From Pseudevernia furfuracea (lineage: Eukaryota; Ascomycota; Lecanoromycetes; Lecanorales; Parmeliaceae), in NCBI GenBank assembly GCA_022315425.1, contig JAIUPT010000020.1, positions 372,001 through 436,000 of the forward strand: DNA of 64,000 bases. Direction: 5' to 3'. Positions 19,967 to 31,754 of this stretch are shown here, piece after piece. The notes beneath the pieces were generated by a model. The model was not told where the DNA came from, did not search any database, and saw only the letters and a program-made list of their open reading frames with translations. The translations under genes and the position numbers were made by a program. Position 1 is the stretch's first letter. Each line of letters begins with the position of its first letter.

Positions 19967-22902
19967 TCAGACTCCTCGGAACTGCAAGATACGTGTTAGC
20001 GACGATCTTGACAGGGAAATTGGGGAGGAGAGGGACAGGACTTACCAATCTCACAATCAAAAACCACACCGCCCCAATAAACCTAAACAGCGACAATCCC
20101 GCCACTGACCATAGCACCACAGCCATGTAAATCGTACTCCTCTGCGCTCCGTCCGTTGTCTCCTTTCCGACCTTCACAGTCTCCAATCCACCGACTCCCA
20201 GCACCACGGCCGCAAGCGCCAAATTACAAAACATCCAGCACAGCACAACTGCACTTCTGAATCCTTTATAATAGTCCTCTTGGTGTTCCGCTTCGCTAAC
20301 GACTTTGACCTCTTTAACGGCCTTTGTAGCGATAGTGCGCATTTCGGCGTCGTATTGGGCGTTCAAGTCGCCGTCATCTTGGGGGATGTTGACATCAACT
20401 TTGCCGCCGGGTTTGAGATTTGCGGAGGGTAATTTTTCGGCTTTGTCGTCGCCTTTGGTACCCCAGGTGATATCGTGCGTGTTGCAGAAAGCGTAGACGT
20501 TGAGGATGTTGATGTAGGTTGGGGTCAGAAGGAGGTACTGGATGAAGCAGGTGAACAGGTGCCAGGGGTCGAAGAACAGAAAGGAGATGACGAAGTAGAG
20601 TATATAGGTTGAGAGGAGAGACACAATGAGCGTGAAGAAAAGTTGATTGGCGAAGAGGTCTTTGACAGTGAAGCCTTTCTCTGCTGTTTCGATTTGGATA
20701 GAGCGGACAGTGATGAAGACTGAGGCGAACAACAGGTAGGCCATAATGCCACACCAGAAGTAGACCTGACTCATGTACAACTTGTTGGAACCCTGGGGCC
20801 GGTTTCCGAGCGCCAGGACGAAGCAAGTGAGGAGGATGGCGAGGTATGCCCATTCGAAGACGATTCCGAGAAGGTGGCCCGTGGTGGAGAGAAGGTCCTT
20901 GTCGCCCAGGGAGTTGGTAAGGATGTGGAAAACCAGGAAGAAATTGCCGATTGCGAACCATGCGAAGATCATGTTGATGGTCTGGTATGTGAACTCGACC
21001 AGGAACATTATCTTTCTTAAGAAGCTGTGATCCGTCCTGTAAATTTGGTAGAAATGTACCAGAGCGTAGATAGCTGCGAAGAAACTGCCGTTCAACCATC
21101 TCCTCCGCTGCATGATGAACTCGGCCATAGCGTCTGGTACATCTGTTTCACCCGTTGATGATTTAACATATTGAAGAATCCAACGGCAATTCCGCTTCGC
21201 AACTAGCTCAAAGCACAGGATTCGATCCTCGGCCAGGTACATGTTCGCGGTGAAGACACCAGCATTTGCACCATGCATTTTCTCGCCCTTGAAGTATTTC
21301 TCTAGCGGGCCCTGACCGGACTTGTCGTTCTGCAGTGCCATGTAGCGGTAGGCAGAGAAAGCCCCAGGCAGAACAGAAATGAATCCAAAAGCTGACTCTA
21401 GTGGCTTGTCCAAAATGTTGCTCATTTTGTACTCAAAGTTCTGTGTGGCTACCAATGGGTTGAGGAGTTTCCTTCCCCCACTCAACATCACCTTGATCTC
21501 ACCACAGGCGCCAGCGCACATGGGCTCTAGATCGAAAGCTTTCCAGAGATGGTAGATAGAGTCCTTTCCTGGTTTCGTTCCGGCGTCTAAGAGGACGCAG
21601 ATATTAGGGTCCAGGATACGACCAAAGGCTTGAAAGAACCATCGATGCGAGTTGATCTTCTTCTGATTCTTTTCCTTCAAGCAAAACACCATTTGCACAG
21701 GTGTAGCTCCCCTAGGCTTGAGTTGGACAGTCTTGCCTTTGAGCTCTATTCCTACCTGGGTAGTGTACTCGTAGATATGTGCCGTCACGTCCTTGCCGCT
21801 AACTTGCTGTTTGGCAATCCCATCTTGATATACACCAAGACCCGCCAGCACAGCTCTCGTCCGAGGGTTGATCTTCGCACGGCCATCGCTGACTACACAG
21901 ACCACAATCTTCTTCCAGGCCTCTTTGCCCCACGTTGTGCTGTTCGTCCGTGAACACATATGCTCGATGTTCTTGAAAACACCCGTCATAGTTCTTGCAA
22001 ACAGGAAGTCATCTTCGTTGTACATAGTTACCACAATGAAAAGCTCCGTGTGTCGTGGCTTCGCAAAAAGTCGTTGCCGCAGCGTGAATCTCGAGTCATA
22101 GAATTCTGAAGGGTCACAGGTAGCTGCTGAATATCTCATATGTGTGAACTCGTCTCTTTCTGGAGGCTCCGCATGCGGAACTTGGCTCAACAGCTTCGGT
22201 GGTATAGGACAATCGAGCACAAGGTTCCCGTTAAAGAGCTGAACTTCCTTCACAGTCTTCCATCGTCTAATTGGCGCCGGACTGGGATTTGGGCCCGGTT
22301 GAACGCCATCGTAGGCGCTTGAGAGACCAGGTCCAGGTGAATGCGGATTTGGCCCATACGGGTTATCGGGCTGCAATATGGGCTGATGGTCGTTATCCTC
22401 GTAGTATTGTCCTTGGTCTTGTGGGTGGGGCTCATACGGCTCCGTAAAATATTGGTCATGGTGATCTTCTGGGGAGATAGCATATTCGCTTCCTCCGTAA
22501 CCGTAGTCGTGAGCCGAGACTGGATTTTGCGCCTCATAATGCTCGTTGTGATTATATGAGTTGCCAATGTTCTGGACAGAGTAGGTAGGCTGCGGCGCTA
22601 ACCTGTCGCCTTGCCCCATCGGCATCTGTATTGGCGCTTGTTGCGGTCTGTATGGTCCGTCTTCTAGCTGATAGCCATGGAGAGGTTGGCCTGGAGAAGG
22701 CGTCCGACCAACAGCGCGAGGATCCATGTGGTGGCCGCCGTACTCTTCTTCTTCTGGATTCTGATCAAAGGGGTCTGTTTATTTTGAAGAATCAGCGTGT
22801 GAGGGTTTTAAGTGTTTAGTGTATGAATTGAGTAGTAAGGTGTGAGCGCCCGTTTATAGTCTATTGGAACAAAGGAGCAGTACCTAAGCGATTGTATGAC
22901 AT
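19967..22902 (-). CDS. Chitin synthase, class III-like
   Basis: Model: 22884-22902, 20046-22774, 19967-19981, giving 920 residues. Introns: 22775-22883 (109 nt) and 19982-20045 (GTAAGT..TTGCAG). The first splice gives MSYNRL followed by DPFDQNPEEEEYGGHHMDPR. The last splice adds FRGV, the usual fungal chitin-synthase terminus, after GAVWFLIVRL. Catalytic motifs are intact: LLDAGTKPGKD, AEDRILCFE and QRRRWLNGS. A cytosolic GT2 domain spans about residues 200-560, followed by a membrane region with seven or so helices and a cytosolic insert beginning NTHDITWGTKGDDKAEKLPS. The N-terminal ~160 residues are Pro/Gln/Tyr-rich. It polymerises UDP-GlcNAc into chitin at the plasma membrane. Assignment to class III rests on overall motif resemblance and is less certain than the family. 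It is divergent from the phosphatase gene. Confidence 0.9.
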
Positions 22903-23534
22903 GGCGCGCGTCACCAAGAACTTGGGCCAAGTAGCCGAGGAATGACGGAGCAAGAGGCGACCCTGGCGGGCAGTGAAACAAAGCCTTGCACGTGTACGAG
23001 CACTGGGAATAGATCTTTGTTAGCGATCTGTTTACGTTTGGTGCAAAGGACAATGGCGAATGGCAAGGCTACTTCACGAGCTTGTACACAAAAAGGGCGA
23101 CGCCCGACTCGGAGAGTGTCTACAATGGATGTCTCAAGTCACTGTAGATGTATGTGGACTTGGCGAGATGCAAGAGCAGCGATGGAGGCTTGCGGTGTCA
23201 GAAGGACGTTGAAACGTTACATAGAGGGAGAGAGATTCCAGGATGTCCGTAAATAGAGACCCCTGCAGTCGATCATGGCCGCAGCGACACGATAGATCCG
23301 TACACGCCAAGACCTCGGAGCCTCGGTCCATATCCGAAAATCCGAGGATCCCCCACCAAACCCCCCACCAAGGCTCAAAAAATCAATGCCTCTGTTGGCT
23401 ATGCGCCAACCAACCTCTCAACCTATCAACCTCTCAACATACCTGTTTTTAACTGACTTTTCATCATTAACACAAAACTCTCACCAGCCCATCATGACAG
23501 AATTTTACAACATAGAGCAATCCATACTGTGAAT
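22903..23534. promoter_or_regulatory. Divergent upstream region, chitin synthase / LMW phosphatase
   Basis: 632 bp between divergent start codons. The right part is pyrimidine/CCA-rich with a near-repeated CAACCTCTCAACCTATCAAC motif at about 23409-23428. No gene is recognised. Confidence 0.4.
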
Positions 23535-24224
23535 ATGGCAGCCTTACGCAACCTGTCAACCGATTCTCTCTTGAATCACATGGTCCATCCCCCGAAGAAG
23601 CACGGAGTATCTGCCGATGGAACGATTGCGAAGACTTCTACCGCATCTTCAAGGCCGATCTCAGTCCTTTTCGTCTGTCTGGGCAATATCTGCCGCTCTC
23701 CCATGGCCGAAGCTGTATTCCGTTCCCTTACAGCTTCAGATCAGCGTCTTGGTCAGATAGATTCTTGCGGTACAGGAGCCTATCGTACGTGCATCTATGC
23801 GTGACTCCAAATTTGTTCTTGCAGGATCGATGCTGACTTGGAAATTTTCGCAGACGAGGGCCACTCTCCAGACCCACGAACCATGAGCACACTCCAGGAC
23901 AACGGCATTGTGGATTACGAGCATTCGGCACGCAAGATACAAGTGGCAGATTTCGACACATATGACTACATACTGGCGATGGACAACGAAAATGCGCATG
24001 ATTTATTGCGATTGAAAACACGGGTGATAAAGAACAAACATGCTGGACTGAACACGGAAAAGCTGTCTGCGAAGGTGATGCTGTTTGGGGACTTTGGAGG
24101 AAAGAAGGGAGAACAAGTCGCTGACCCATACTACGGGGAGTCGAATGGCTTCGCCGTAGCATACGAGCAGATGGTTAGGTTTTCAAATGGATTCGTCGCA
24201 CAGGTTCTGGATGCGCCTAAATGA
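23535..24224 (+). CDS. Low-molecular-weight protein tyrosine phosphatase
   Basis: Model: 23535-23784 and 23854-24224, giving 206 residues. The intron at 23785-23853 (GTACGT..TTCGCAG) contains a GCTGAC branch-like site. Joining yields DSCGTGAYHEGHSPDPRTM. The P-loop is VCLGNICRSPMAEA, with nucleophile Cys48 and Arg54 (C-x5-R). The general acid Asp with its two tyrosines is DPYYG near residue 174. Both are family-defining for acid phosphatase/LMW-PTP (yeast Ltp1, S. pombe Stp1). The ~40-residue N-terminal extension ahead of the catalytic domain is unusual; an internal Met (MVHPPKKHG) would shorten it but not remove it. Soluble, presumably cytosolic. Confidence 0.92.
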
Positions 24225-24395
24225 GACGTTGTACAATCCTTAGCAGATGGGAATTTCATTGGTTCTGATAGAGGGATGATGAGGATTTAGAAAGACGAAG
24301 CAATTCACGGCTCACGCCATTCTATTCCTACATTTTCATGGCACTGCGGATCCTTTCTTTGTTCCTGTGTTAGGTTAGCGCGGCCCGAGTTCAAC

Positions 24396-24881
24396 TCATG
24401 CATGCGTCCCATCTCCTTTGGAGGTTTTCTGCTGATGGACAACGTTCGTGAGGATAAGAACGTTTATGAAGACAACGATCCTCACGGAAACGGCCTTCAG
24501 CGACAAATCAGTGGTCCACTCGCTTGATGGGTGGACGAAGCTGAACGCCGCTAGAGCTAGAGCAGACCATGTCTGGATTTGATCTTTCTCGGATCTGGTG
24601 ATTTTGGAACGATGATGTCGGTAGAGGTCGCCCAATGACGGATGCTTTGTTTTTGTTCCATTTGGAAAGGGGACCTGCCATTGAATAAGGCCAAGTCTAG
24701 TGGCCGCTTGACGGGTCCTTCTTGACCGCGCCAACTATTCAGAAATGCAGAACTTCGCTGCAAGAAAGGCCATAATCCTGATAGCCCAGGGGTTGTTGCC
24801 GAAAAAGGCCTCGGTTAGGAGTATGCTGCGTGAGACCAATACCGTGAAGCTAATCCATATAGCTTCTCTGTGCTCGTCCAT
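24396..24881 (-). pseudogene. Possible small membrane-protein gene or relic
   Basis: Two minus-strand frames contain hydrophobic segments in series. From 24881 down to 24735 runs MDEHREAIWISFTVLV and PWAIRIMAFLAAKFCISE. From about 24620 to 24396 runs TWSALALAAFSFVH, then SVRIVVFINVLILTNVVHQ, ending in a Lys-rich tail. A linker of about 100 nt in changed frame lies between them. The pattern (three hydrophobic helices and a short basic tail) suggests a small integral membrane protein with an unplaced intron, or its remains. I do not recognise a family. Confidence 0.25.
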
Positions 24882-26105
24882 CGCAGTCGAACCCAACACT
24901 GTGCAGGATCTCGCAGTCATTTTTATTGACCGAACTCCTGGGGAATGTGCAATTAGGTTCATTCATAGCCGGAGATGAGCTGATTTCAGTACCGGTGGGT
25001 TTACGCAACCAATTCATCATTCTCGACGCTTTTTCCTACTCGCTTCTTTCGTGTCCATACGGCTAGGATGCCGTCCTTAGCTGCCGAGCAATGCACTGCA
25101 TCGCAAATTTATACGGTTAATGGTGAAGGACTATTTACGCGGTCAGTGCTATTCTGGGCTTTGAGTCTCGGGAAAGAGCTGTCTTTGAAAAGCAGAGCAA
25201 GAAGGCGAACAGAGGAGCGGCAAATTTTCTCAAGATAACTGCAAAGCCAAGCATGCAAAGCTTTCCGAGCAAATCGACACCCTTGAGGGCATTTCAAAGC
25301 CAAGGAGGCAACCTTTTCGCCAAACAAAACCTCAAGTCCATCGCAAAACCCGGTCTGAGGCGTTGGATTTTCAAGATTCTTCCGCGAATTTTGGGCTTCA
25401 TAAGTTTACTACAATCTGAGTGGTAGACAGCGAAAGAACCTCTTCGTCCATATGGACTTGTCACTATATTTAGATTTGGTACCGTTTTGGGCTGCCACCT
25501 TTCCAGGCACTTCCCGTGGGCTTCATTTCAAGGCTTCCCTATTCACCCAGTCAGTTTGACAAATTCTCTTACTGCATCATCTAAGGAATTTCATTGGTTT
25601 AGTGTCCGTGTGACTCTAATACAATATAGCTTCCTAGCCATATAGTGCCGGAGGAGTGGCGAAGGAAGTGAAGCTTACAATGGTCCGATTGGTCAGTTGC
25701 TATGGATTCTCCGCCAATTTCCAAGGCTTCACACCATACTTGATACTTTTTTGAATCTGCTCCGTGTCAGCCTCAAAAACCCCTGTGTCTCCAATCCTCA
25801 AACCTCAAATTCAACCTGGCATCTACTGAATCTGTAACATAGTATGACTCATACCTTATTCTTATGACTTGACAGGCCTTTGTGTCTATATATTTGACGT
25901 TGCACCTCCTCTTGATTATCTTATTGCCATACTTTGTTCCAGTGCTTTTACAGCATTAAGCACACAAAGCAACTCCGGTTCACGACATGGTGATTTATAT
26001 ATCGCTAAATATATAGCAAGCCAACGATCTCTATGCAATACTTCAGATCACCCCTCACAACACCATCCTCCGCAACATGTGCCAGCCCTTTCTGCCCCAT
26101 TCGAG
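24882..26105. other. Intergenic, about 1.2 kb
   Basis: No convincing gene. The right portion (25560-25990) is AT-richer than its surroundings, with several ATATA runs that could belong to the promoter of the next plus-strand frame. Confidence 0.4.
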
Positions 26106-26503
26106 ATGTCGGACTTCGTTGATGATGGACGTTCTACGACGAAGAAGGTGAGGAACTCTGCTTATGTGAACGTGAGGTTGCCAGTCTCGTCAGGGCTAAC
26201 ACAGGCTGGAACAGGAAAGACGGTTTTACCACCAAGAATGACCTGGATAGACACAAGAAGAGTATTCACCACACAGGGACGCTCCATGCAGGCCGGGAAC
26301 ATCTATCGCGAAGGCGACGCAGTTTCTGCGAAGGACGAGGGCGAAGGCAAGGAGAAATTCTACGTCGAAGAGGTTGTGGAGAGCGGGGACTACAATTTGC
26401 GGAAGAGTGAGGCGAAGGAGAAGCAGTCCTCGCGAAGAGTGACGACGATGGCAAAGAGAAGCTATACGTCGAGGAGGTTTTGAAGGGCGGGAAAATGCAG
26501 TGA
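26106..26503 (+). pseudogene. Small hypothetical protein with an internal duplication, frameshifted
   Basis: Begins MSDFVDDGRSTTKKVRNSAY. From about residue 78 it carries KDEGEGKEKFYVEEVVESG, and about 95 nt later a second version, KSDDDGKEKLYVEEVLKGG, appears in a different frame, ending at TGA 26501-26503. The two units are clearly copies of one another at the DNA level (GTCGAAGAGGTT against GTCGAGGAGGTT). In the first frame, translation instead ends at 26483. Either a one-base indel disrupted a tandem repeat or an intron lies between. No family is recognised. Confidence 0.35.
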
Positions 26504-26803
26504 TGCAGCGCACTGGGAGACCGTTCCTCCGACACCTTCTGCAGACGATCCCGATCCGCGACCAGTACCAGATGGCAGCTCTGCATCCATGCAAAGCTAC
26601 AACAATTCACAGACCGGCACCTGGCCTCAAGGGAACACCTACAGACGAGATAGCACTTATTCGTCATGGATGAGACATGCGGCATGGCAATGGCACTGAT
26701 GCCAATGTTAGCTTACAAGAACTCTTCGCCAATGCCGACGCCGCGACACCTTTCGATACAGAGGCTCACTCTAATGAAGGTTCTCTACTGGTAAACGCGT
26801 GTC

Positions 26804-27330
26804 TTGGGGGACGTGCCGGGGAAATACTCGTTCACAGAAGCCCTTATATGGGCGTTGAAGAAGTTGGTAGGGGAGAAAGGCAGGTTCACAACCGTGGAGC
26901 TCCTCAGAACAATCAAGCAAAAGGCACCCGATTTCCCTAAAGGCCAGACTCCCGTGCTCTCCGACCGATTAGACGATATCCAAGCTGGTCGCATCATGCT
27001 TCATCCACTCCAAAAACTCCAAGATTTCCTGGCAACGCGGAAGAAAGGGAAGAGCCGATTAGACGATATCCAAGCTGGTCGCATCATGCTTCATCCACTC
27101 CAAAGACTCCAAACTTTCCTGGCAACGCGGAAGAAAGGGAAGAGATGGACTTCAAGGTGGAAGAGGCTGAGGAAAATATGGAGGCCCAGCTGGCAAGGTC
27201 ACACGGGGAGATATAAGACATGCCCAAAAGACTCCCCCTCTGTATATAGAGAATATCATGATCAGTCATCTCAAAGTACGCGATGCTGAGACAGCCTTGC
27301 GTCCACAAATCTCAAAGATGAACGAAAACG
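26804..27330 (+). pseudogene. C-terminal relic of a fungal caspase/NACHT-associated protein family
   Basis: MGDVPGKYSFTEALIWALKK, then FTTVELLRTIKQKAPDFPKGQTPVLS, match in pattern the 'FT..LI..L......FTV..L...I........TPV' segment that follows caspase-like or NACHT regions in many ascomycete proteins. Past a 90-nt tandem duplication the frame is lost, but neighbouring frames give RLPLCI and IENIMISHLKVRDAE, comparable to the 'LP..IE.VKVEA' segment that normally follows. No upstream catalytic domain is present. The assignment rests on remembered family pattern and is tentative. Confidence 0.35.
26965..27144 (+). repeat. Perfectly phased 90-bp tandem duplication
   Basis: Two adjacent 90-bp copies (26965-27054 and 27055-27144) differing at about three positions. 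Each encodes the same 30 residues in frame (RLDDIQAGRIMLHPLQ, then LQ.FLATRKKGK). High identity indicates a recent event. Confidence 0.95.
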
Positions 27331-28010
27331 CTCTCGGGTATTGTAACGGATGATAGACTAGCTAATTCGCGTAAGTCGCACGCCCTCCTGAGTCTTCTAT
27401 CGATCTGGAATAGGTTCAACTTACCACTCCGAAATACAGATCAAGTGACAGCTATGGCCTCGGACGTCCATCTTCAATTGGAAAACTTTTCCCGTGTATT
27501 CTGCGTGGAGAAAGACATCATGAACCGCGCATTTCGCACCTTCGTTGAGGCGTATGCGATGAACGATTATCAGGTCTAGATATGTGGATCTGCCTATACT
27601 TCATTCACTGCTCACATTCCCAATATGGAGTCATACTTTGAGACTGATCAAATCAATTTCCCCTCATCCCATCCACTTTCCAAGCAAGAACAACTTCTGA
27701 TCCAAGCCTCGCAATTTATCGTGTGACTTGAAGTATCAAAGAGCAGACAGCAATGGGTTCACATGCATCCAGACCGAGTGCTTGTTAAGGCCGCAGTCCT
27801 CAGTCCGACCATGTTTCTTTGTAGTCTGCGTTGCCACTTGACACACCACTAGTGACGGGAGACATTTTCTAGAAATGGGTAGACGCGTAAAGCTCGGCAA
27901 AGGGTGATATCTAAACCAAAGTGAGGTTACACATCAAAACACCTCATTTGCCAACCGCAACCTCAACCACTTTACCCAACCACAACCTAAATTTCATCTC
28001 TGGCGCCATC
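27331..28010. other. Spacer with a short orphan frame
   Basis: Contains one 41-codon plus-strand frame (27454-27579, MASDVHLQLENFSRVFCVEK..) preceded by acceptor-like sequence. It may be a last exon of the disrupted gene to the left. Otherwise nothing is recognised. The final ~100 bases are CAACC-rich leader for the next gene. Confidence 0.35.
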
Positions 28011-28693
28011 ATGAAGTTCGAGGAGGAAGATACGTCCGAGGCCAAAGTTATCATCAAGACAGAGGACACCGAAGAAGAAAAGGCCGATGTCGCACAGGCG
28101 GACAGCGGTCCGCCTACTCTTGAACAGATGCTCGCGGGTAAGTCATCGCTTGTGACTGCTACTACTCGATCAACATGCCATCCAGCGCTCACCCTCGCAA
28201 CAAGACCCCATCGCATTCCGCCGCTACGTGATGGAAACCCTCGCCAAAGCCACGCCTGAAGCCCCGCTCGGAATCCGCGGCCACGACGATGCTTGCAAGA
28301 AATGGCGATACCGCCACCTCCGTACGCTCCTTCCTCAACATCCCCCTTTCATCTACCGACAAGAAAAAACTCTGACCGCCCCATTCCCAGTGACCGCAAC
28401 GCTCAAGCACCTCCTCGCCGTCTTCAAGAACCACGCCGAGCCCCGACAGGCCACGTGGCGATTTTACCAATCCTGGCTCATCGTAAACAACACCGATTAC
28501 AACGACTCGCCCTTCATTTCTTTCCCGTCGGCCAGGAATCTCTTCAATTAGTAAGGACTCACGCTTCCGCACCTCCGTAACACTCGACCGACTTGCTGAC
28601 TTGCTGACTTGTGAAAACAGCGAGACAGGTGGGAGGCGTATGTGTGCGAGGGTGGCTCGTGGCCTTCCTGAGAGGGGTAAGAAGGAGGAGTGA
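28011..28693 (+). CDS. Small uncharacterised protein, three exons
   Basis: Model: 28011-28137, 28205-28550, 28621-28693, giving 181 residues. Introns: 28138-28204 (GTAAGT..CAACAAG) and 28551-28620 (GTAAGG..AAACAG, with repeated TTGCTGAC branch-like motifs). The frame is kept through both. The N-terminus is strongly acidic (MKFEEEDTSEAK.., EDTEEEKADV). The middle is likely globular: DPIAFRRYVMETLAKATPEA, GHDDACKKWRYRHLRTLLP, HLLAVFKNHAEPRQATWRFYQ. A short Gly/Arg-rich end follows. I do not recognise the family. Consistent splice signals and a continuous frame argue that it is a real gene. A polypurine tract starts at its 3' end. Confidence 0.55.
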
Positions 28694-28770
28694 GAGGAGA
28701 GATTAGAGGAAGAGGGGAGACAAGGAAGGGGAAAGTGGAGGAAGTGGGGGCGGGGGCAAGGGCAGGAGCA
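28665..28770 (+). repeat. Polypurine tract
   Basis: Nearly uninterrupted A/G on the plus strand for about 105 bp, overlapping the last codons and 3' flank of the preceding gene. Such tracts can form triplex structures; no regular repeat unit is seen. Confidence 0.8.
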
Positions 28771-28902
28771 TGCGTGAGTGAATGCAAGTATGACATCTCA
28801 TTCATTCGCTGATGCAGTCGATTGGTGGTGTGCCCTTGCTTTGGTTCTCTCCGTGCAGCATGCATGATCTAGCTAGCAGGAAGCTTCATGGACATTCATC
28901 CA

Positions 28903-30104
28903 TCACGTCCTCGTTGCATCCTCATAAGTTGGCGGAGGCCGTTTGACAACCTCCTGGGCTCCGTCCTCGTTCCCGACAATCGTCCAGTCATCGTCATCAT
29001 CAGCCTCTTCTGCTTCCTGCCACCCCTCTTCATCTGGCAAATCGGGCATACGCTCTCCATCTTCCTGTACCTCCACTTCTCTTGGCAAATCAGACATGCC
29101 AGGTATGACAGGCACACGCTCTCCTTGTTCCTTCGCCTTTACTTTCGTTGGTAAACCAGACACACGCTCTCCAAATTCCTGCACCTCCACTTCCGTTGAT
29201 GAACCAGATGCACGCTCTCCTTTTTCCTTCACCCCCACCTCCCTTGGCAAAGCAGGCATACGCTCTCCCACTAGCTCCACGTTCATAGAATTACCCCAAA
29301 TATTCAACTTCCCCAATCCATTCCCCTTAATTGCCCTGAACCTTGGCCCATCATTCAGGACTCGCAAACCCTCCCATTCGTACTTGACCCTTCCACTGCT
29401 CAGAAGGGAGGTCACTTCTCCCTCCCAAGTAGAGGGTAATTGGATTCTCAACCCGCCAGAGCTGCCGCGAAAGTCCGTGGAGAGCGTCCTGAGACTAGCT
29501 TTTGGACTGCCAATGCAGGGATGGAGAGTCATGGATGTTGAGCCAGACAAGCAGCGTACGTCAACGTAAGACATTGAAATGGGTGGTCCTAGTGGGTAGA
29601 GCGAGGCGGTGACATTCCCGGACATGGTGGAGAGAGCTGTTCCGTAGTTGCTATGGTAGTTGTTCAGTAGTCAGTGTCAACTCCTTTGGTGTCCAGCTCA
29701 GCCTCGAAACTGTAAGACGCATCTTGAAAGTAAGAGAGTTTTCGGACTTTATTTCGAGACTTCAAACTTCTTGAATCACGAAATGGCAAACAGGAGATGA
29801 CTCACTGGAAAAGCGCTGCGTCAATCGATCCGGACATAGAAGTGAGAGAAGATTTGAAGATGCGCTCGGGTATCTCGGTAGGAAGGTCGTGAAGAGATGG
29901 CGCCATCGTCACTTTGATCGAGCCCGAGGCAGTGTTCAGACGAAGCTCAGCGGTGGCGTTCGAAGATGAAGCGGGTTGGGGTAATATCATGATGTTGATG
30001 GAACCAGACATAGTAGTAATGGAGAGGAGGTCATGGAGTGCGAAAGTTCCAGTAACGCTGTTGGACATCTCGTTGATGACGGTGGAGCGTGACATGGTGG
30101 GCAT
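28903..30104 (-). CDS. DUF7330-like protein with GER repeats and a C-terminal PPxY motif
   Basis: Model: 29806-30104 and 28903-29650, giving 348 residues, with an intron at 29651-29805 (GTGAGT..CATAG, phase 2). Residues 1-200 show the Ser/Gly-rich beta-strand pattern of this fungal domain: MSGSINIMILPQP, TASGSIKV, SGNVTASLYPLG, GSSGGLRIQLPSTWEGEV, YEWEGLRVL. From about residue 225, five imperfect units follow, each built on GER(M/V)..LP.EV.V.E. Then comes an acidic stretch (EEADDDDDWTIVG) and a tail RPPPTYEDATRT containing P-P-x-Y, a ligand for WW domains such as those of Rsp5/NEDD4 ubiquitin ligases. No signal peptide or membrane segment is visible. A possible further intron upstream (GTGAGT near 30205, AG near 30132) would lie in the 5' leader or add an N-terminal exon. 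Confidence 0.65.
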
Positions 30105-31754
30105 CTTTAGGCCTTCGATGGCTCTACAGCGTCTTAGAGAAAGACAAAACGTTAATAATTTCGTGACAGTACAAGCCCGAGGTTGGAAGCTTTAGTCACA
30201 CTCACATCCGACCAAGAGATGCCAAGCCGGCAAACCTTCCTTCTTGAATTGTCAATAAGTACCTACTATGTTCAGCCGATTAGCAAATCTGTACATATGG
30301 AAGCTGATGCATTGGAGGCACTGCACACTCTCAGATCCTGAATCTCAAAAAATTTCATAGTTTGCCTGTGTCACAGCAACGGCGTTACACTAAGACGTGA
30401 TGCAGGCATCTTTGACTCCGCCGTTCAAAGAAGATTGACCGACACATAAGAGGGACACCTTCAACCGGCATTTTCACGACGTGCTGCCAAAAGGGTTGCT
30501 GTACTACATAGTACGAGCCTCAAAAATATGGAGACTCATGAGTACATGTTAGGCTTGATACCCATAAATTGTGACAAAATTGACAGACCAGGCGCTTTAC
30601 GTACATATTGCCAAGTTCTTGCGGAATATGACACGGAGACTAACTACGTCAGCAGAAGATCTCTTGTGTCTATGAGTCGTATGGTTATGATTTCTCGTTA
30701 ACATAATCATGTTCCGAGAAGGTTCTCAGTTTGATCCTGAGTACGACTACATCTTGTTTTGGTCATGTTAAAAGATATCACTGATCACTAGACACGTCCC
30801 GGTAATAGCAGCGTCACCAAATCTTCCCATACTCCATCTAGAAGCCCCCCAAGTCGCACCGGTAGATGAGTCCTATCACCCCTACAAGTACAAGTATGGC
30901 ACTTCACTTGATTGCATACAAACCATGGCATTTTCATGATATGGGAGGGATCGACATCGTTACTGTGTAATATTCTCAAAAATCGCAAGGCCCTCGGTTG
31001 CGATTGAGTGCAAATGAAAGCCACGAAAACATAAGTACCTTTGACGATGCAAAGGATAATGGTAAGCGTAGATGTCTACCTTTTTCAAAATATTTCTTAC
31101 GACCGAATGGTTAGCTACACATGCGCCGAGAGTGGGAAGTCCCTGTACCCAGATGTGACACAAGGCGTTCCCCTTACCAGGGCTGCCCATCTTCGCCGCG
31201 TGGCTCCCAACCAACCTTCTAACCCTCATCAACTTAGCAGAAGAAATTGTCTCGAGTCAAAATTCCGTCTCTTGTAGAAATCCTCATCTCGCAGCCAGGC
31301 GGCGTCTTCTCCGGCTCTATCCTTCCGCTAAGACATCGCCTGTGTACTCCCCACGATGGCCGCATTGACTCAATCAAAGAATAGAGATAAATTTTAGAAG
31401 TCTCAATGTCCAGTCAAAAAGTCAAAAGTTCCGAGTCTCACAGCGCAATCGGCAGGCAAATTATTGGAATATTTGGGCTTCCTCCCTCAAATCGATGTTA
31501 TTCACGAACAGAGATTACTAAGGGCAAACGTCAATAGTCATGAAGAAAGGCTACTTTGGAAAAGTCTGGGCGAAGCATTCTCGCCCACAGTGTAGAAAAT
31601 GTAGCATATTTCAGGCATTGTTGTAGAGAGAAGGTCAACTGCGCGAAAATACACGAAAATATGGTGACAGAACAGAACCGTGTATACATAGTACGCCAAG
31701 TTGAACATATTTCAAAAAGATGTGGTTGCCAAAGGGGCCCTTAGCAATGTACTC
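30105..31754. other. Intergenic, about 1.65 kb
   Basis: No recognisable gene on either strand apart from the possible 5' exon noted for the DUF7330-like gene near 30205-30260. Short open frames here lack family features. Confidence 0.4.
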
